DNA from: Niveispirillum sp.
GTDB lineage: Bacteria > Pseudomonadota > Alphaproteobacteria > Azospirillales > Azospirillaceae
Assembly (NCBI RefSeq): GCF_017996735.1
Contig: NZ_JAGOGJ010000069.1
Span: 1 to 34,842, forward strand
DNA: 34,842 bases
Reading direction: 5' to 3'
Below, piece by piece: positions 32,698 to 34,842 of this stretch. Position 1 is the stretch's first letter. Every line of letters starts with the position of its first letter. The notes under the pieces are model-generated. The model made no database searches and had not been told where the DNA came from. It saw only the letters and a program-made list of their open reading frames with translations. A program made the position numbers and the translations under genes.

Positions 32698-34356
32698 ATG
32701 ATGCGCATCCTCACCTGGAAGCGGGCGGCACTCGGCGTCGCCCTGGTCCCGGCCCTGGCCCTGGGCTGGTTCCTGTCGCCCCTCTCGGAACCAGCCAACG
32801 ATATGCCGCCGATGGCCACCCGGCCGAAAAAGGCTGGGCAGCCCAATATCCTGTTCATTATGGCCGATGACCATGCCTATCAGGCCATCTCCGCCTATGG
32901 CGGCAACCTGAACCGGACACCCAATATCGACCGGCTGGCGGCGGACGGCGTGGTCTTCGACCGGGCGCTGGTGCCCAATTCCATCTGCGCGCCGGCCCGT
33001 GCGGCCATCCTGACCGGCGCCATGAGCCATGTGAACGGCCAGTACAGCAACCTGGATCGGTTCGATGGCGAACAACCGACGGTGCCGAAGATGCTGCAGG
33101 CGGCCGGGTATGAGACGGCGCTGATCGGCAAATGGCATCTGGCGACAACGCCCACCGGCTTCGACCATTGGGAGATCCTGACCGATACGGTGGGGCAGGG
33201 ACGCTATTTCCACGCCAATGTCCGCAGCCAGACGGGCAAGGCGCAATGGCCGGGCTATGTCACCACGGACACGACGGACCGGGCCCTGTCCTGGCTGCAG
33301 GGGGAGCGGCAGGCGTCCGACCGGCCCTTCCTGTTGATGGTACATTACAAGGCGCCGCACCGGACCTGGGACCCCGATATCGCCGATCTCTCCGCCCATC
33401 GCGACGGCCTCGTGCCCGAGCCGAACAGCCTGCGCCAAGGCTTGACGGATCGTGCCCCCGTGGTTGGCCGGGCCCAGATGGATATCGGCCGAGACATGTC
33501 CGGGCGCGATCTGCATTTTCAGTATCCCGACGAGCTGACCCCGGCGGAACGGGCGGCCTATGAACAGGCTTACGGGGCGGAGAACGCTGCCTATGCGGCG
33601 ACCAAGCCCAGCCCTGACCAGCGCCTGTCCTGGCGTTACCAGCGTTTCATGCGCGATTACCTGCGTACTGTGGACAGTGTGGATCGCAATGTCGGACGCC
33701 TGCTGGATCATCTGGAACAGACGGGACAGGCCGACAACACCCTGGTCATCTACACGTCCGACCAGGGGGCCTATCTAGGGGAATATGGCTGGTTCGACAA
33801 ACGCTGGATCATGGAACCCTCGGTACGCACCCCGCTGCTGCTGCGCTGGCCCGGCGTGGCGGCCCCGCAACAGCGCGTGGCAGCGCTGGCCTCACAACTC
33901 GACATCCCGGCCACCATTCTGGACGCGGCGGGGGTGCCTGCCGACCCCCGCATGCAGGGCCGCAGCCTGCGGCCTCTGTTGCAGTCCGGGGAGACGCCGG
34001 ACTGGCGGAAAAGCGCCTATTACCATTATTACGAATGCCCCGGTGAACATAACGTTCCCTGTCATCTGGGCGTCATCACCGACCGCTACAAACTGGTGCA
34101 TTACTACGCCCCGAATGTGGATCAGTGGGAATTACTGGACCGTCAGCGGGATCCGGCAGAAACGCGGAACTTCTATACCGATCCTGACTATGCCCCTGTC
34201 GTCGCGGAGATGTTTATCGAATTGGAACGGCTGCGCGAAGAATATGGCGACCGAACGCCATTGGAACAGCGCACCGGTGAAGCGATCTTGTCCTGGGTAA
34301 CGCGGCAGGTGCGGGGCTTCATGAACGCGCGCAATCCAGCGCCCGACGTTGATTGA
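32698..34356 (+). CDS. sulfatase 5 (type I, N-acetylglucosamine-6-sulfatase-like), membrane-anchored
   Basis: 552-residue sulfatase. The N-terminus (WKRAALGVALVPALALGWFL) is a signal anchor or signal peptide. Motifs are NILFIMADDHAYQAISAYGG, CAPAR with C97, IGKWHLATTPTGFDHWE, HYKAPHRTW, and YTSDQGAYLGEYGWFDKRW, where Gln replaces the Asn found in the four others. The KRW and RTPLLLRWPG end of that segment resembles N-acetylglucosamine-6-sulfatase relatives. The start at 32698 with AAGGA upstream is preferred over a longer frame from 32650 that overlaps sulfatase 4. It is the last gene of the run; the IS3 end lies 12 bases after its stop. Confidence 0.88.
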   Translation: MMRILTWKRAALGVALVPALALGWFLSPLSEPANDMPPMATRPKKAGQPNILFIMADDHAYQAISAYGGNLNRTPNIDRLAADGVVFDRALVPNSICAPARAAILTGAMSHVNGQYSNLDRFDGEQPTVPKMLQAAGYETALIGKWHLATTPTGFDHWEILTDTVGQGRYFHANVRSQTGKAQWPGYVTTDTTDRALSWLQGERQASDRPFLLMVHYKAPHRTWDPDIADLSAHRDGLVPEPNSLRQGLTDRAPVVGRAQMDIGRDMSGRDLHFQYPDELTPAERAAYEQAYGAENAAYAATKPSPDQRLSWRYQRFMRDYLRTVDSVDRNVGRLLDHLEQTGQADNTLVIYTSDQGAYLGEYGWFDKRWIMEPSVRTPLLLRWPGVAAPQQRVAALASQLDIPATILDAAGVPADPRMQGRSLRPLLQSGETPDWRKSAYYHYYECPGEHNVPCHLGVITDRYKLVHYYAPNVDQWELLDRQRDPAETRNFYTDPDYAPVVAEMFIELERLREEYGDRTPLEQRTGEAILSWVTRQVRGFMNARNPAPDVD

Positions 34357-34420
34357 GCACACCTGACTGAACCGCTCCGAGTTTGCCGGAGGCTCCAACT
34401 CTTGAGTAGGATGGAGCATC

Positions 34421-34744
34421 ATGAGCAAGACGACGAACAAGTTTTCCCCTGAGGTGCGCGAACGCGCGGTGCGGCTGGTTCTGGACAATGAGGGCCAGCA
34501 TGGCTCACGTTGGCAGGCCATCCTGTCGATTGCGGCCAAGATCGGCTGCTCGGCGCCGACCCTGAACGATTGGGTCAAGAAGGCCGAGGTGGACGGCGGC
34601 CGGCGTGCCGGCATTCCGACCGAGATGGCGGAGCGGATGAAGGCGCTGGAGCGGGAGAACCGAGAGCTGCGCCAAGCAAATGAAATCCTGCGCAAGGCAT
34701 CGGCGTATTTTGCGCTGGCGGAGCTCGACCGCCGACAGAAATGA
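34421..34744 (+). CDS. IS3-family transposase OrfA (IS51-like subgroup)
   Basis: 107-residue OrfA. It has the DNA-binding helix-turn-helix (FSPEVRERAVRLVLD, then SIAAKIGCSAPTLNDWVKKA) and a C-terminal leucine-zipper-like stretch (RMKALERENRELRQANEILR) that joins OrfA and OrfAB. GGAG lies upstream of the ATG. The stop overlaps the OrfB start by ATGA in the -1 frame, the normal IS3 layout for frameshifted OrfAB. It is complete. Confidence 0.9.
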   Translation: MSKTTNKFSPEVRERAVRLVLDNEGQHGSRWQAILSIAAKIGCSAPTLNDWVKKAEVDGGRRAGIPTEMAERMKALERENRELRQANEILRKASAYFALAELDRRQK

Positions 34745-34842
34745 TGCTGGGCTTCATTGATGCCCACCGCCAGGAATACGGGGTCGATGGAGTGGACGCC
34801 CTCCCGACGGCATCATTGTGCCAAAGTGGCGGGGTATCAGAC
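34741..34842 (+). pseudogene. IS3-family transposase OrfB, start only, diverging from family near the edge
   Basis: The frame begins MMLGFIDAHRQEYGV, which fits the start of OrfB. The family normally goes on with EPICxVLPIAPSTYY, but here the frame reads DGVDALPTASLCQSGGVSD to the window edge. The frame is open, yet the match stops at about base 34787. This may be an internal deletion, another inserted element or a contig-end join; only 34 codons are visible. Confidence 0.5.

Larger units (their letters stand above)
34368..34842 (+). mobile_element. IS3-family insertion sequence, left end (partial)
   Basis: The likely left inverted repeat begins TGAACCGCTCCGAG at 34368, 53 bases before the orfA start, in the usual IS3 arrangement. 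The element continues to the window edge without a right end, so its full length and target duplication cannot be seen. It abuts the 3' side of the sulfatase run and could have moved with it or interrupted what followed. Confidence 0.7.

Noticed and set aside
1..34842. CRISPR array, tRNA or rRNA genes
   Set aside because: No regularly spaced repeats, tRNA arm patterns or rRNA signatures were seen on either strand when read through.

Overview
This is a GC-rich stretch that looks alphaproteobacterial (a sphingomonad or an Azospirillaceae-like genus such as Niveispirillum). That guess rests on codon use, one large TonB-dependent receptor, TetR control and the style of the beta-oxidation genes; no rRNA, tRNA or marker gene fixes it. 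It appears to be an accessory catabolic locus that joins a sulfatase/glycosidase module to a complete lipid beta-oxidation module. No gene-free stretch exceeds about 300 bases.

Layout. (1) 2-2260: a GH97 glycosidase whose first ~36 codons read as a FecCD/BtuC-type permease fragment. (2) 2430-6131: a GH3 beta-glycosidase followed by a GMC alcohol dehydrogenase. (3) 6217-12856: SCPx-type thiolase, two MaoC hot-dog proteins, SCP2 protein, two acyl-CoA dehydrogenases, an MFE-2-type short-chain dehydrogenase and a DUF2889 protein. (4) Leftward 12915-16529: DUF2147 protein, aldehyde dehydrogenase and FATP-type acyl-CoA synthetase. (5) 16734-20200: TetR regulator 1 divergent from a TonB-dependent receptor. 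(6) 20226-34356: TetR regulator 2 divergent from a tightly packed ~13.4-kb run made of a retaining-type GH97, a formylglycine-generating enzyme (FGE) gene broken by an in-frame TAG, an inverting-type GH97 and five different cysteine-type sulfatases. (7) 34368-34842: the left part of an IS3-family element whose second reading frame departs from the family pattern near the window edge.

How the parts fit. Five copies of one inverted repeat, ATTTRTCC-N4-GGAYAAAT, lie before the GH3-GMC pair, before the acyl-CoA synthetase-aldehyde dehydrogenase pair, and in the TetR1/TonB-receptor gap. TetR regulator 1 therefore probably controls uptake, deglycosylation, alcohol-to-acid oxidation and CoA activation as one regulon. 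A different palindrome, CATTCAAA-A-TTTGAATG, sits between TetR regulator 2 and the GH97/FGE/sulfatase run. The simplest joint reading, which is inference, is a pathway for a sulfated glycoside with a hydrophobic alcohol aglycone (saponin-like, sterol-glycoside-like or a sulfated glycolipid). Uptake would be through the receptor. Desulfation and alpha-glycoside removal would follow in the periplasm by membrane-anchored enzymes. GH3 cleavage and alcohol, aldehyde, acid, acyl-CoA and beta-oxidation steps would complete it. The five sulfatases all need an FGE, and the local FGE carries an amber codon before its two catalytic cysteines. That makes it a likely pseudogene, a sequencing error or a suppressed codon.
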